DNA of 64,000 nucleotides from Caenibius tardaugens NBRC 16725 (GTDB lineage: Bacteria; Pseudomonadota; Alphaproteobacteria; Sphingomonadales; Sphingomonadaceae): positions 868,001-932,000 of the forward strand of contig NZ_CP034179.1 of assembly GCF_003860345.1 (NCBI RefSeq), written 5' to 3'. The notes beneath the pieces are model-generated. The model saw only the letters and a program-made list of their open reading frames with translations, was not told the DNA's origin and made no database searches. The number at the start of each line of letters is the position of its first letter. Position 1 is the stretch's first letter. Positions 35,112 to 44,191 of this stretch are shown here, in pieces. Made by a program: the position numbers and the translations under genes.

Positions 35112-37622
35112 TTAATAAGAGAAACCGACCCTGACACCGTAGGTACGTGGTTCCGAATAGGCCATAAAGTTCATACCGGCCTGCGGCACAGACACCACCG
35201 GAACCCGCTTGTTCTCGATGTTGTTCACGAATCCTTCGACGAAGAAGTTCTTGCTGGCCGTCTCGTACTTCAAATTAAAATCGCTGCGAAAATAATCACC
35301 GGCGCGATCCTGCAGTCCATTGGTGAAGTAGGTGTAGGATTTGGCCTGATAGTAAGTCGACGCCATCGGGGTCAACGTGCCGGCCGAACCCAGATCGAAG
35401 ATGTGGGAGTATGCGACCCGGAAGGCCCATTCCGGCGATCCGGCAAGGCGATTGCCTGCAGCATCGATGATCACGGGCGTGTTGTCGCCCGGAGCGGTCA
35501 GGAACACATTAGGCGTTTCAAATTGCCGGAACTTCGCATCGAGATACGTGACAAAACCCGTAATCCGATCATTAGATGTCGGGGCGTAGGCAAATTCAAG
35601 TTCGACCCCGCGACTGCGCGATTTGCCCGCGTTGGTGAAGACGTATTTGGGCGCGCCGTTTACATTTCGTACAATGCTGACCTGCAGATCCTTATAATCC
35701 GTCCAGAAGCCGGTCAGGCTGAGATTCAGGCGATTGTCCAACAGGCGCGTGCGAAGCCCGACCTCGTAACTGATGTTCTTTTCCGGCTCGTAGAACCGTT
35801 CGCTCCCTGCCGCACTGGCATCGGTAATACCACCCGCCTTGTAGCCGGTGCTGACCGAACTGTAGAGCATCGTATCCGGCGACAGATCATATTCAGCCGC
35901 CAGCTTCCAGCTGAACTGCTTGAACGTCTTGGAAGCTGCTGGGGTCATCCGATTAAGATAGAAACTCGGAACGGCCGCCGCGATCGTCGAACAAGCCTTG
36001 AGGGCATTGAGCGGGGGTATAAGAGTTGCTTCATTGGGACGGGCACCATTATCAGTTCCCGATCCCAATGGACATAGCGATATGGTGCCAATCGCCCTGC
36101 TGATCTTATCGATATTGTAGCGGGCCCCGCCGATCAACCGCAGGTCGTCCGAGACGGAATAACCTACCTGACCAAAGATCGCACGTGTCGTATCCTTATC
36201 TCGTTCGTTACGGACACTTTCAACGAAAGGCAGGAGTGTCGGTTGAAGTCCGGCCGCCGATCCACCAAAGGGTATCAAAGTCGGAAAATCTGGCTGCCAT
36301 ATGCCAATCGATCCCGGTGTGGCCTTGTGCGTCGCATGTTGAAACGAATAGAAGCCGACAACCCCCCTCAGACGATCGGTTTCAACATTGATATCGACTT
36401 CATGCGACCAATCGTTTGCGCGCAGGTCTCCGTAGTCCATGACGAAAGGTAGAGCAGCATTGTTACGACTTTTGTTTTTTTCATGAAAATACCCGCCAAT
36501 GTAAGTCAACGAAACCGCATCGCTCACGTCATAACGAATATTCGTCTTCAACGAGATGCTGTCGATATGGCTACGATTGCGGAAGTTATAATCTCCGCCC
36601 GGATAGAGGCTCTTGTAACCTCCCAGCTTGAAGAGAGCCATCAGGGAGTTGAAAAACGGACTCGTCAACCCGGCGATCTCTCCTCCCGGAGCGCCAGCGG
36701 CCCGATTTCTCGGAATTCCCATCTGTACGACGATCGGATTGCTGGAATCGTTGTTGCCGGGAATCCCGAGCAGGGGCGCCCCGACTATCAGGTTCGGGAA
36801 GATCGCGTTCGCATTGTTGACGTAGGATCCAACGACATTGCGCTGGCGGACATAGCTTGCATTCACATCAATAGTGAACCGATCCGTCGGCTCCCAGCGC
36901 AACGCCAGCCGCGAGGTCAGCAGATCGCGTCCATCAACCCGCTTGCCGGAAACCAAACGCTGCGTGCCATCCGATTTTTCGTACGTGCCCGACAGGCGCA
37001 TGGCGAAGTTGTCACTCAAGGGAATGTTGATCGCACCGCGCGTCATCAATGCATCGTAGTTACCGTAGGATATATCGCCTTTCGCTTCGAAATCGAAGCT
37101 TGGCTTGGTGGTAATGACATTGACCACACCCGCCGTCGCATTACGGCCATACAGCGTGCCCTGCGGCCCACGAAGTACCTCAATCCGGTCGATGTCATAA
37201 ACACTGGTCCGGAAGCCCTGGACATGATCCTGGTAAACACCATCGACATGATAGGCTACCGTGGAACCGGAACCTGAAAGGGCCGTCACCCCAAGCCCGC
37301 GAATGGACAGCCCCTGGCTTGCAATGGACACGTTGGGTAAGGCCTTGGTCGCATCACCTATAGAACGTGCGCCCACATCGTCCAATCCCCGCTGACCAAT
37401 AGTGGAAATCGCCGCTGAAACCTTGAGCAAGGATTCCGCGCGCTTCTGCGCGGTCACGAGAATTTCAGCCAATCCGGACTCACTACCTTCACGGGAAGCT
37501 TGCGCAGCTTCGGGCTTCGCCGCCTCAGGGGTAGTTTCCAGTGGTTGTGCGATTGCCGGAACGATGCAGACAAAGCCGCCTCCGAACACCCCACATGCCA
37601 AAACAACCTTTAACTTAAGCAT
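35112..37622 (-). CDS. TonB-dependent receptor, duplicate 1
   Basis: 836 residues. Signal peptide to about 26 (VCIVPAIAQ), TonB box AEILVTAQKRAESL, plug (VSAAISTIGQRG, LSIRGLGVTALSG, VDGVYQDHVQGFRTSVYDIDRIEVLRGPQGTLYGRNATAGVVNVITTKP), and a barrel ending EPRTYGVRVGFSY. Compared with other receptors in the window it has long barrel loops containing Cys pairs (for example LKACSTIAAAVP). Identical in sequence to the protein encoded at 47715-50225. An esterase gene and SDR follow on the same strand; serine-hydrolase relics precede it. Confidence 0.95.
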   Translation of the reverse strand: MLKLKVVLACGVFGGGFVCIVPAIAQPLETTPEAAKPEAAQASREGSESGLAEILVTAQKRAESLLKVSAAISTIGQRGLDDVGARSIGDATKALPNVSIASQGLSIRGLGVTALSGSGSTVAYHVDGVYQDHVQGFRTSVYDIDRIEVLRGPQGTLYGRNATAGVVNVITTKPSFDFEAKGDISYGNYDALMTRGAINIPLSDNFAMRLSGTYEKSDGTQRLVSGKRVDGRDLLTSRLALRWEPTDRFTIDVNASYVRQRNVVGSYVNNANAIFPNLIVGAPLLGIPGNNDSSNPIVVQMGIPRNRAAGAPGGEIAGLTSPFFNSLMALFKLGGYKSLYPGGDYNFRNRSHIDSISLKTNIRYDVSDAVSLTYIGGYFHEKNKSRNNAALPFVMDYGDLRANDWSHEVDINVETDRLRGVVGFYSFQHATHKATPGSIGIWQPDFPTLIPFGGSAAGLQPTLLPFVESVRNERDKDTTRAIFGQVGYSVSDDLRLIGGARYNIDKISRAIGTISLCPLGSGTDNGARPNEATLIPPLNALKACSTIAAAVPSFYLNRMTPAASKTFKQFSWKLAAEYDLSPDTMLYSSVSTGYKAGGITDASAAGSERFYEPEKNISYEVGLRTRLLDNRLNLSLTGFWTDYKDLQVSIVRNVNGAPKYVFTNAGKSRSRGVELEFAYAPTSNDRITGFVTYLDAKFRQFETPNVFLTAPGDNTPVIIDAAGNRLAGSPEWAFRVAYSHIFDLGSAGTLTPMASTYYQAKSYTYFTNGLQDRAGDYFRSDFNLKYETASKNFFVEGFVNNIENKRVPVVSVPQAGMNFMAYSEPRTYGVRVGFSY

Positions 37623-37734
37623 AAACCTCTCCCTTCCCTATCGCGGTTCATGGCGTAGAGATTATTTAGTATCGAATTTTTAAATAATATTATCTATTTA
37701 CCATTTAAAAATGGGTATTTATTACGATAAAATA

Positions 37735-38039
37735 TCAATAGGTTGATATATCTTTATTTACGGCATCGGGAATTAGCCGAGGAAGACTCATGCCCCCCAT
37801 GCAGTTCAACATGCCAACAAGACGAAGTTGGCGTCCGCAGTTCACCATTCCAAGTGTCCCTGCCGCTCCTAGCCATCCAAAAGCGCCCTTGTGGGGGCCA
37901 GACATAACTAACCGTCCTCCAGCCCCGAACCCGTCACCCGAACTAGGGTAAATGTATCCGCTCATAGCATCACACCCATCGCGCCCATTGATTGCAGTAA
38001 TTTCTGAAGGCTTCGAGAAAAGTTAATATTCTCGCTCAT
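37735..38039 (-). pseudogene. Serine hydrolase (class C beta-lactamase family), internal deletion
   Basis: Two pieces of the gene that is intact at 50338-51627 survive. The start (ATG at 38039, MSENINFSRSLQKLLQ-like, about 25 codons) is diverged. The last 75 or so codons (MSGYIYPSSGDGFGAGG... to NKDISTY) are identical to the intact copy except one Asp to Gly change. About 1 kb between them, including the catalytic SxxK, is gone. The deletion joint is at about 37960-37970, which is also where the near-perfect 3-kb repeat ends. Confidence 0.85.
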
Positions 38040-38040
38040 A

Positions 38041-38211
38041 ATTAATCCCCCAACACGAATTTTCTGAAGGATTTATTCTTTTCTTAATCGAGATACTTTC
38101 CCTCATGACATCCTGGAATATTCCATACATCATCACCCCCCAAACATTCATTTGCAGATCACTCGACACTGCAACCGTTGCGCCTTGAACCTGATATGCT
38201 GATCCGTGCAA
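38041..38211 (-). pseudogene. Relic of an alpha/beta hydrolase C-terminus
   Basis: The translation NVWGVMMYGIFQDVMRESISIKKRINP aligns with HIWEAMPHGRFPGSPEERDVDEEINKF at the end of the intact hydrolase at 51630-52589. The catalytic His position is Tyr. Only about 50 codons remain. With the serine-hydrolase relic it shows that locus 1 once had the full gene set of locus 2. Confidence 0.75.
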
Positions 38212-38518
38212 TCAACTCAGTGACGACGCCTTGCTGATGCGTGCCGAACGCACGACTGCGACAGCCATCACATCCGGAGCGCACTGCATCTGCGTACAAA
38301 TTTGATCGACAATGACAGCGCTTATTTTGATGCTCTCGAGCGGCCTCATTTCACTCTCCACCAATTCGGCCGGGCAATGGCTCTTGTTGACAAAGGTACT
38401 CGAAACTCAAAATGTGCGCAATATGGAATTTTTTTTCTCATATATGGTATTTTGTAAGGATTAAGAGTGTGGTACGGATAACCGAAATTACTTTGTCCTT
38501 AGTGATGGGGATTGCGAA
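38212..38518 (+). promoter_or_regulatory. IclR promoter region, locus 1
   Basis: 307 bases alignable with 52780-53051 upstream of the broken IclR gene. Conserved blocks are TGCGACAGCC-TC-CATCCGGAGCGCA near 38257, TGATGCTCTCGAGCGGC near 38328, and GCAATATGG-ATTTTTT near 38420. Conservation in otherwise drifting DNA points to operators for the IclR protein, which usually controls its own gene and the divergent operon. Confidence 0.55.
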
Positions 38519-39244
38519 ATGAGCGTAAAGCGGGCAGAGGATGTACTTGATCTTCTGGAATATTTGGCGGCACGGGGGCGGCCGACCGGCGTGCCGGAAA
38601 TCGCGCAGGACCTAGGCTGGCCAAGGTCGAGTGCCTATCGCATCATCAACACCCTGGAGCAACGCGGCTATCTGTACGAAACGAAGGCCCGTGGCGGATA
38701 TTATCCGAGTCCTCGATGGATTGCTTTGGCCGATCAGTTCACGGCAGGATTCGCGTTGCCCGAGTTTGCGCAAGACCTGACCCGCACTTCGATGGAACGT
38801 TCAGGAGAGACCGTCAGCATCGTCGCGCCGGCAGGTCCTTGGGCTGTTTTCGTATTGGTGAGCGAATCGGCCGCCCCCATCCGTTATTTCGCGAAGGCAG
38901 GGCATCGGATTCCGATCCACGCTTCGGCCAGTGGCCGTGCCTTGCTTCAGCAGTACGACAAGACCGAATTACGAGCTCTGCTCTCCCGGATCACCTTTGA
39001 AACCTATGGTGCCACGACACCAACAGATGTTGATGCCGTACTCACTGCGATCGAACAGGGAAAGGAACGTCGTTATCAACTCAATGTAGAGGAATTTACT
39101 CCTGATCTTCTTGGTATCGCCGTTCCGTTACCAATAGAGGGACGGCGCTTTGCATTGGTTGTCTCCGGCCCCACCTACCGGATGCAAGCCAAGGTTGAGG
39201 AACTTGCGGAGTTGTTGCTGGAACAGGTGGTTGCCTGGCAATAG
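38519..39244 (+). CDS. IclR-family regulator, locus 1, 3' end replaced by IS110
   Basis: 241 residues. Winged HTH at 1-65 (AEDVLDLLEYLAARGRPTGVPEIAQDLGWPRSSAYRIINTLEQRGYLYETKARGGY), then the effector domain (VSIVAPAGPWAVFVLVSESAAPIRYFAKAGHRIPIHASASGRALLQQYD). The codons after LLLEQ (VVAWQ and stop) lie within the left end of IS1111-type element 2; the homologue at 53052 continues ISIAYIF. Only the last few residues are changed, so it is probably still functional. Likely regulates the TBDR/hydrolase operon transcribed away from it. Confidence 0.9.
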   Translation: MSVKRAEDVLDLLEYLAARGRPTGVPEIAQDLGWPRSSAYRIINTLEQRGYLYETKARGGYYPSPRWIALADQFTAGFALPEFAQDLTRTSMERSGETVSIVAPAGPWAVFVLVSESAAPIRYFAKAGHRIPIHASASGRALLQQYDKTELRALLSRITFETYGATTPTDVDAVLTAIEQGKERRYQLNVEEFTPDLLGIAVPLPIEGRRFALVVSGPTYRMQAKVEELAELLLEQVVAWQ

Positions 39245-39300
39245 AGCTTTAAGCAAGCCGTCCAGAAAAGCGAGATTATGAATAGAGCGAGCGCCTGACG

Positions 39301-40326
39301 ATGAGTACGATGATCGGGGTGGATCTGGCAAAGAATGTCTTCCAGATCCATGCGGCGACAATGTCGGGCGAGGTCTTGTTTCGAAAGAAGCTGACCAGGA
39401 CGCAGTTCCAGCGCTTCATGGCACAGCAAGACCCATGCGTGGTGGTAATGGAGGCCTGCGGCAGCGCCCACCACTGGGCCCGTGAAATGCAAAAGTCAGG
39501 CCATGAGGCGAAGCTGATTGCTCCGCATTATGTGTCGCCATTCGTCAAGCGACACAAAAACGATGCGGCTGATGCCGAAGCGATTGTCGAGGCCGCTCAG
39601 CGCCCGGAGATGCGCTTCGTCGAACCCAAAACCATGGAGCAACAGGCTCGGGGTGTTCTCTTTCGTGCGCGCGATTTGTTGGTGCGACAGCGCACCCAGC
39701 TGATCAACTCCCTCCGCTCCCAGCTATACGAGTTCGGCTATGTGGCTCCGATAGGTCCGAGACAGTTGACGGTCATTGCCGAGATCGTGGACGATCCCAA
39801 TACCGACTTGCCAGCTATCGTGCGCAGCGCCAGTCGAGATCTGCTTGACGAGATTGCAGAAAAGAACGGGCGCATCGATGCGCTGCGGGAACAAATCCAG
39901 CAGGACGCGGCACTGGCCGAGACGGCCCGGCGTCTCCAGACGATACCCGGGATCGGACCGATAACCGCAATGGCAGTTGAAGCCTTTGCTCCGCCTATGG
40001 AGTCATTCCGTCGCGGGCGGGACTTTGCGGCCTGGCTGGGTCTTGTGCCGAGACAGCACTCGTCCGGGGGAAAGCACCGCCTCGGCCGTGTGTCGAAAGC
40101 AGGACAGGCAGACATTCGAAGGCTGCTGATCACAGGCGCCATGTCCCGACTAAACTGGATGGGCAGGAAGACCATTCAAGAAGGATCGTGGCTGGCACAG
40201 CTCGCGGCACGCAAACCGCGCAAGCTCGTCGCAGTAGCCCTCGCTAACAAGATGGTCCGAACGATCTGGGCGATGATGATCAGGAAGGAAGATTATCGAG
40301 ATCCGGCACAGGCTATGGCTACATGA
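39301..40326 (+). CDS. IS110/IS1111-family DEDD transposase, element 2
   Basis: 341 residues. GVDLAKNVFQIHA, VMEACGSAHHWARE and KNDAADAEAIVEAAQRPEMRF are the DEDD residues; RLQTIPGIGPITAMAVEAF and WLGLVPRQHSSGGKHRLGRVSKAGQADIRRLLI carry the Tnp20 serine region. The same family as the gene at 31019 but clearly diverged. Intact frame. Confidence 0.95.
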   Translation: MSTMIGVDLAKNVFQIHAATMSGEVLFRKKLTRTQFQRFMAQQDPCVVVMEACGSAHHWAREMQKSGHEAKLIAPHYVSPFVKRHKNDAADAEAIVEAAQRPEMRFVEPKTMEQQARGVLFRARDLLVRQRTQLINSLRSQLYEFGYVAPIGPRQLTVIAEIVDDPNTDLPAIVRSASRDLLDEIAEKNGRIDALREQIQQDAALAETARRLQTIPGIGPITAMAVEAFAPPMESFRRGRDFAAWLGLVPRQHSSGGKHRLGRVSKAGQADIRRLLITGAMSRLNWMGRKTIQEGSWLAQLAARKPRKLVAVALANKMVRTIWAMMIRKEDYRDPAQAMAT

Positions 40327-40592
40327 TGCGATGTCAGTCAGCCACAGTTTGAGCCGTGAAAATGGGGAGTAGTGAAAGAAGGCGATGACCTGAATGGGTA
40401 AACGATCGAATGATCGGGGCCAGGAAAACCAGCTTTTTCGATTGAGTGACTGAGCTCGAGAAGTAGATTTGGACCTGTCCCGCGGATCACCATACCGGCC
40501 AGCGGCTACACAAATGCCGCACCCAAAGGCCTAACAGAAGGGCGCACTCGATCTACAATCTCATCAGGAAAGATTCTTCTTGCACTACGGGT
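40327..40592 (+). ncRNA. Candidate seekRNA/bridge-RNA region of IS1111-type element 2
   Basis: 266 noncoding bases in the same position as in element 1. Shared features: a GAGCTCG segment (about 40451-40457) and a block CCAGCGGCTACACAAATGCC-GCACCCAAAGGCC near 40499-40532. Between them the sequences differ, as expected for different guides. TTTTTCGATT (about 40434-40443) is a near complement of AATCGGAA in the right flank. I found no convincing match to the present left flank, which may have been replaced. Confidence 0.45.
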
Positions 40593-40601
40593 GGCAACCA
40601 C

Positions 40602-40683
40602 AGAATCGGAATGGATTTGGCGTCGTGCTCATCCGCTCAGGTTAAACACGCGAGGAGGTCGAGGTCATCCTTCTGACATCGCC
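40602..40683 (-). repeat. IS6-family left-end fragment on the minus strand
   Basis: Read on the minus strand it begins GGCGATGTCAGAAGGATG and reaches ATGAGCACGACGCCAAATCC, the leader and first codons (MSTTPNPF) of an IS6 transposase. It is the only IS6 piece in the opposite orientation. IS1111-type element 2 ends right beside it. Confidence 0.75.
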
Positions 40684-40780
40684 TAAATTTTGGCATTATA
40701 ATAGAAATGATGTCCATGATAAAAAGTCTTTCAATGCTCTGAAAGCATGGATATGGCCATGTATTATCAAGGAGAGATAA

Positions 40781-41740
40781 GTGAATAGCAGGTATTTGGT
40801 TCACCCAGAACTCATCCCCGGCCTCGACATGATGCAGGATTTCAATCTGGATAGCACGACGGTCCATGCCGTGCGGCAGGCTACACTCGACATGATCGAA
40901 GCATATGCGGTTCCTCTGCCTGAAACAATGACCTGCACGACGCAGGCCATAGAAGGTGCTGCCGGCCAACCGATGGATATCATGATCTATCGCCCGCGCG
41001 ATGTCGTGCCCCATGCAGCCTGCGTATTCCATATTCATGGCGGTGGCTATGTGATGGGCACTCCCCGGATCAGCGAGGGCGTGAACATCTCGATAGTCAA
41101 CCAACTTGGCTGCATCCTCATTTCGGTGGACTACAGGATTGCGCCGGAAACGCCCCATCCGGGACCATTGGAAGACTGCTATGCGGCGCTACGCTGGGTC
41201 GATCGGGAAGCCGAGGCCTTGGGAATCGACCGTTCACGCATCGCTGTGCGTGGCGAGAGTGCCGGTGGTGGGCTTGTGGCCGCGCTGGCCTTGCTATGCC
41301 GCGACAGGGGCGGGCCATCGCTGTGTCACCAGAACCTGATCTATCCCATGCTGGATGACCGGACCGGAAGCGCCAGGCAGGTCGATCCCAATCCTTTTGC
41401 AGGAGAATTCTGCTGGACAGCGGCGTCAAATCGCTATGGATGGACCTCCCTCCTCGGACAGGAACCGGGCGGGCCGGATACACCCTACCTTGCCGCTCCC
41501 GCGCGCGCGACGGATCTTTCCGGTTTGCCTGCCGCGTTCATTGCGACGGGCGCTCTTGACCTCTTTGTCGACGAGGACATGGAATATGCCCGCCGGCTTA
41601 TCCGATCTGGCGTACCTGTCGAACTGCATGTATATCCCGGAGCCTATCATGGTTTCGACATTGTCGCCGATGCAGCCAGCACGAAATCCATGCGGCAAGC
41701 TTCAATTGCAGCACTGGCGGAAGCACTGAGAGGGCGATAA
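40781..41740 (+). CDS. HSL-family alpha/beta hydrolase (cytoplasmic)
   Basis: 319 residues from GTG at 40781 with GGAGAG upstream. HIHGGGYVMG oxyanion motif, SVDYRIAPETPHPGPLEDCYAALRWV, nucleophile VRGESAGGGL, acid in GALDLFVDED, His in PGAYHGFD. Complete triad and no signal peptide. Closer to lipase/esterase HSL group IV of general detoxification than to the two paralogues at 33583 and 51630. Hydrolyses short or medium acyl esters. Confidence 0.94.
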   Translation: MNSRYLVHPELIPGLDMMQDFNLDSTTVHAVRQATLDMIEAYAVPLPETMTCTTQAIEGAAGQPMDIMIYRPRDVVPHAACVFHIHGGGYVMGTPRISEGVNISIVNQLGCILISVDYRIAPETPHPGPLEDCYAALRWVDREAEALGIDRSRIAVRGESAGGGLVAALALLCRDRGGPSLCHQNLIYPMLDDRTGSARQVDPNPFAGEFCWTAASNRYGWTSLLGQEPGGPDTPYLAAPARATDLSGLPAAFIATGALDLFVDEDMEYARRLIRSGVPVELHVYPGAYHGFDIVADAASTKSMRQASIAALAEALRGR

Positions 41741-41858
41741 TATATTTATTATTTTAGATTGATAACAAATTCTCCCCGTGGCTTCCCTGAATGTCTTTGG
41801 CGATGTCTGACGTTCTGCGCGCAAATGCATATTGACCATACTGGCAGTACGGATAAAT

Positions 41859-42682
41859 GGTGGTGTCAAAAGGATGGCCTCGCCCTCCTCGCACCGTTAG
41901 CCTGAGCGGATGAGCAAGACGCCAAATCCGTTCCGGTACTTTCACTCATCGCCTCAGGTGATCCGCCTCGTGGTGATGATGTACGTCAGGTTTCCCCTCT
42001 CGCTGCGCAATGTCGAAGACCTGCTTTTCGAGAGAGGGATCGATCTTTGTCATGAGACCGTGCGTCTTTGGTGGAATAGATTTGGCCCTCTCTTTGCTGC
42101 CGACATTCGCCGCCAGCGTGTGCAACGAATGCGTGGTTTTCGGCACTGGCGCTGGCACCTTGACGAGATGTATGTCCGTTTGAACGGTGAGATGGTTTAT
42201 TTGTGGCGCACCGTTGATCACGAGGGCGAAGTACTCGAAAGCTACGTGACCAAGAAACGGGACAAATCTGCGGCTTTGCGCTTCATGAAGAAGGCGCTGA
42301 AGCGTCATGGGCAAGCTGACAAGATCGTCACCGACGGCCTTCGTTCCTATCCTGCTGCGATGAAGGATCTGGGCAATCTCGAGCGTCGTGAGATGGGGCG
42401 TTATCTCAACAATCGGGCTGAGAATTCGCACTTGGCCTTCCGACGAAGAGAACGTGCCATGCCGCGCTTTCGCCAGATGAAATCGCTACAAAATTCGCCG
42501 CAGTCCACGCTTCTCTCACCAACCACTTCAGCTCGGAACGCCACCTCATCGACAGACAGACATTCAAGCTTCGCCAGCTCGGCCGCAATGGCCGAGTGGC
42601 AATCGCTTATGGGATGAGTCTCAGCTCGGGCCTGGGCCCACTTTGCCAAACGAAGAGCAGTTCGCAACCGACTGACAGCACC
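41859..42682 (+). mobile_element. IS6-family element, copy E (complete ends, 824 bp)
   Basis: Left terminus GGTGGTGTCA at 41859, right terminus TGACAGCACC ending 42682. Length equals intact copies because a one-base loss and a one-base gain cancel. Flanks GGATAAAT and CACTCAAG are not duplicates. Confidence 0.9.
41910..42617 (+). pseudogene. IS6-family transposase, copy E, with compensating frameshifts
   Basis: 235 codons and no stop, with the catalytic triad present (HLDEMY, VTDGLRSY, NNRAENSH). After MKSLQ the protein reads NSPQSTLLSPTTSARNATSSTDRHSS instead of KFAAVHASLTNHFNSERHLVDRQTF, then returns to AAMAEWQSLMG. One A is missing in the run near 42491 and one base is added near 42572, so about 28 residues are read in the wrong frame. 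That region forms the C-terminal helices in intact copies. Probably inactive, but not certainly. Confidence 0.8.
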
Positions 42683-42690
42683 CACTCAAG

Positions 42691-43719
42691 CTACCGGCGG
42701 CAGGCGCGAAGCTCCACCCTTTTGGCAAAACTCCGCCGCGATACCGCAGCAGACGGACTAATCCCCGTCCATTGCTTGAATGCACGGCGGAAAGCGCGAT
42801 CATCAGAAAAGCCGAGACGCTGCGCAATCATAGATAGCCCCAATTTGCCATCGTGCAGCAAGCGCTCCGCCTCCTCCTTCAAGGTTAAGGCACGCAATTC
42901 CCGGTAGCTGGTATTTTGCCCTCTCAAGCGGCGGCGCAACGTCGCCTGACTGACTGTGAGAGAAGCAGCAATGTCGCCCTCACAGGGGCAGTGCCCCCCC
43001 GCTCGCACCGCAAGGTCCATAAGCGTTTTCACTTTGGTGGCGTGCCCACGATCCTGGGACGCATCGAGCATTATGTTATACGGGAAACCTTCGAGTACCG
43101 CATCGATCTCGGCAGGCCTCCGTACGATCGGAGCAGCCAACGCAGCCTGGCGATAGACAAGCGCATTTTCCTCACTTTGAAAAATCACTGTCGCTCGAAA
43201 CAGTTGCTCTACTACCCTGCCCAGCCCCATGCGCGGGTAGGCCAGGGCGATCGTGTCCGGCGCAACTTCTTGGCCGCTGAGCCAGGACAAGAGCGTCACA
43301 TGGAATAACAAGCCCACCACATCGTTTATAAGGCTGGCTTCGTCTTTGGTGGTGTATCGAGATGCGCATTCAAACCGGACCCGAGTATCGTCACTACGCA
43401 GTCGGCTACAGCTCTCCTCCTCGGTCAGGAGCGAGCTGAAACGACAACTCCGTTCAAGCGCGGCATAAAGGTCTGAACAGTTAATCACTGCCCTGAACAT
43501 CATTTCACCCGCCAGCGGCGTGAACAGCGCGGCACCATCGCGGTCACAACATAGCCGTTCGAGCCTCTCCATATGCTGGCCGAAAAGGATCGCGAACGGC
43601 CTGCAATCGCGCAGATCTGTATTCGCAAAATCGTCTGGATCGAAACCATCAGCTTCAAGCCGCACCGAAGCACGTGCAAGCAGCACAACCAGCGCCTGGA
43701 TGGAATCCTGTTGGAGCAT
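42691..43719 (-). CDS. AraC-family regulator
   Basis: 342 residues from ATG at 43719 (MLQQDSIQALVVLLARASVRLEADGF). N-terminal AraC sensor domain with FTPLAGEMMFRAVINCSDLYAALERSCRF; C-terminal double HTH (DIAASLTVSQATLRRRLRGQNTSYRELRALTLKEEAERLLHDGKLGLSMIAQRLGFSDDRAFRRAFKQWTGISPSA). Its stop lies 9 bases after the right end of IS6 copy E. Divergent from the Dabb-like/oxidoreductase unit, which it probably activates. Confidence 0.92.
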   Translation of the reverse strand: MLQQDSIQALVVLLARASVRLEADGFDPDDFANTDLRDCRPFAILFGQHMERLERLCCDRDGAALFTPLAGEMMFRAVINCSDLYAALERSCRFSSLLTEEESCSRLRSDDTRVRFECASRYTTKDEASLINDVVGLLFHVTLLSWLSGQEVAPDTIALAYPRMGLGRVVEQLFRATVIFQSEENALVYRQAALAAPIVRRPAEIDAVLEGFPYNIMLDASQDRGHATKVKTLMDLAVRAGGHCPCEGDIAASLTVSQATLRRRLRGQNTSYRELRALTLKEEAERLLHDGKLGLSMIAQRLGFSDDRAFRRAFKQWTGISPSAAVSRRSFAKRVELRACRR

Positions 43720-43852
43720 GCCGCATACTAACGCATGGCCCCCGTCCAACAACAAAAATGATCGAAAATGTCCGCTGCGCTGCGCGCGCCCGTCCTAGCC
43801 ATAGCACGCAACCTTTCTAAACTACGCCGAAACGCAGCAAGGTAGAGTGACA

Positions 43853-44191
43853 ATGGTTTTTGTGATCGACGAACTTCTTGCAAAGCAAGGTCAGGGGCAA
43901 GTGCTATATGAAGCGTACATGGCGCGTTATGCACCCGGTGCAGAAGCACGCGGCATGGTGCTGAAGCAGCGCCTTGTGGAACCGGCCATGTGGCTGGATC
44001 AAGGCAACAATCGGCTAATTTTCATATGGGAACAGGCCCACGTTGGCGCCGTATGGGGAGCAAAGCAGCAAGCTCGTATGGACACAGCGGTGGACCATTG
44101 GTGGGAAGAAGAAGCCCCCACGTTCATTGAAAGCCGCCAACGCTACACCACAGCAGAAGCCGACACACTCGAGGCACTCACCAATGTATAA
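43853..44191 (+). CDS. Small protein of a Dabb-linked operon
   Basis: 112 residues from ATG at 43853; the GTG two codons earlier is equally spaced from AAGG. Sequence VFVIDELLAKQGQGQVLYEAYMARYAPGAEARGMVLKQRLVEPAMWLDQGNNRLIFIWEQ with WWEEEAPTFIESRQRY suggests a ferredoxin-like alpha/beta-barrel monomer of the NIPSNAP/Dabb type. It overlaps the next gene by 8 bases, so the two are translationally coupled and may form a heterodimer. No known function. Confidence 0.7.
   Translation: MVFVIDELLAKQGQGQVLYEAYMARYAPGAEARGMVLKQRLVEPAMWLDQGNNRLIFIWEQAHVGAVWGAKQQARMDTAVDHWWEEEAPTFIESRQRYTTAEADTLEALTNV

Larger units (their letters stand above)
34963..37956. repeat. 3-kb direct duplication, unit 1
   Basis: These 2,994 bases recur at 47566-50559 in the same orientation (offset 12,603). 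The translations on both strands are the same throughout. I found one base difference, C at 37793 versus T at 50396. The unit spans the TBDR gene, its terminator and the last 75 or so codons of a serine hydrolase. Outside it the two loci either differ completely (left) or remain only recognisably similar (right). Confidence 0.93.
39222..40605 (+). mobile_element. IS110-family (IS1111-type) element 2
   Basis: Subterminal repeat GTGGTTGCC at 39227-39235 with complement GGCAACCAC at 40593-40601; outer bounds approximate. Transposase plus about 265 bp of 3' noncoding DNA. The left end overlaps the 3' end of the IclR gene; the right flank is a minus-strand IS6 left-end fragment. The two flanks come from different sequences, so a deletion or recombination followed insertion. 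Confidence 0.8.

Noticed and set aside
34926-36077. 383-codon plus-strand frame opposite TBDR copy 1 (and its twin at 47628-48680)
   Set aside because: Antisense of a receptor gene in both places. Being repeated only reflects the 3-kb duplication.
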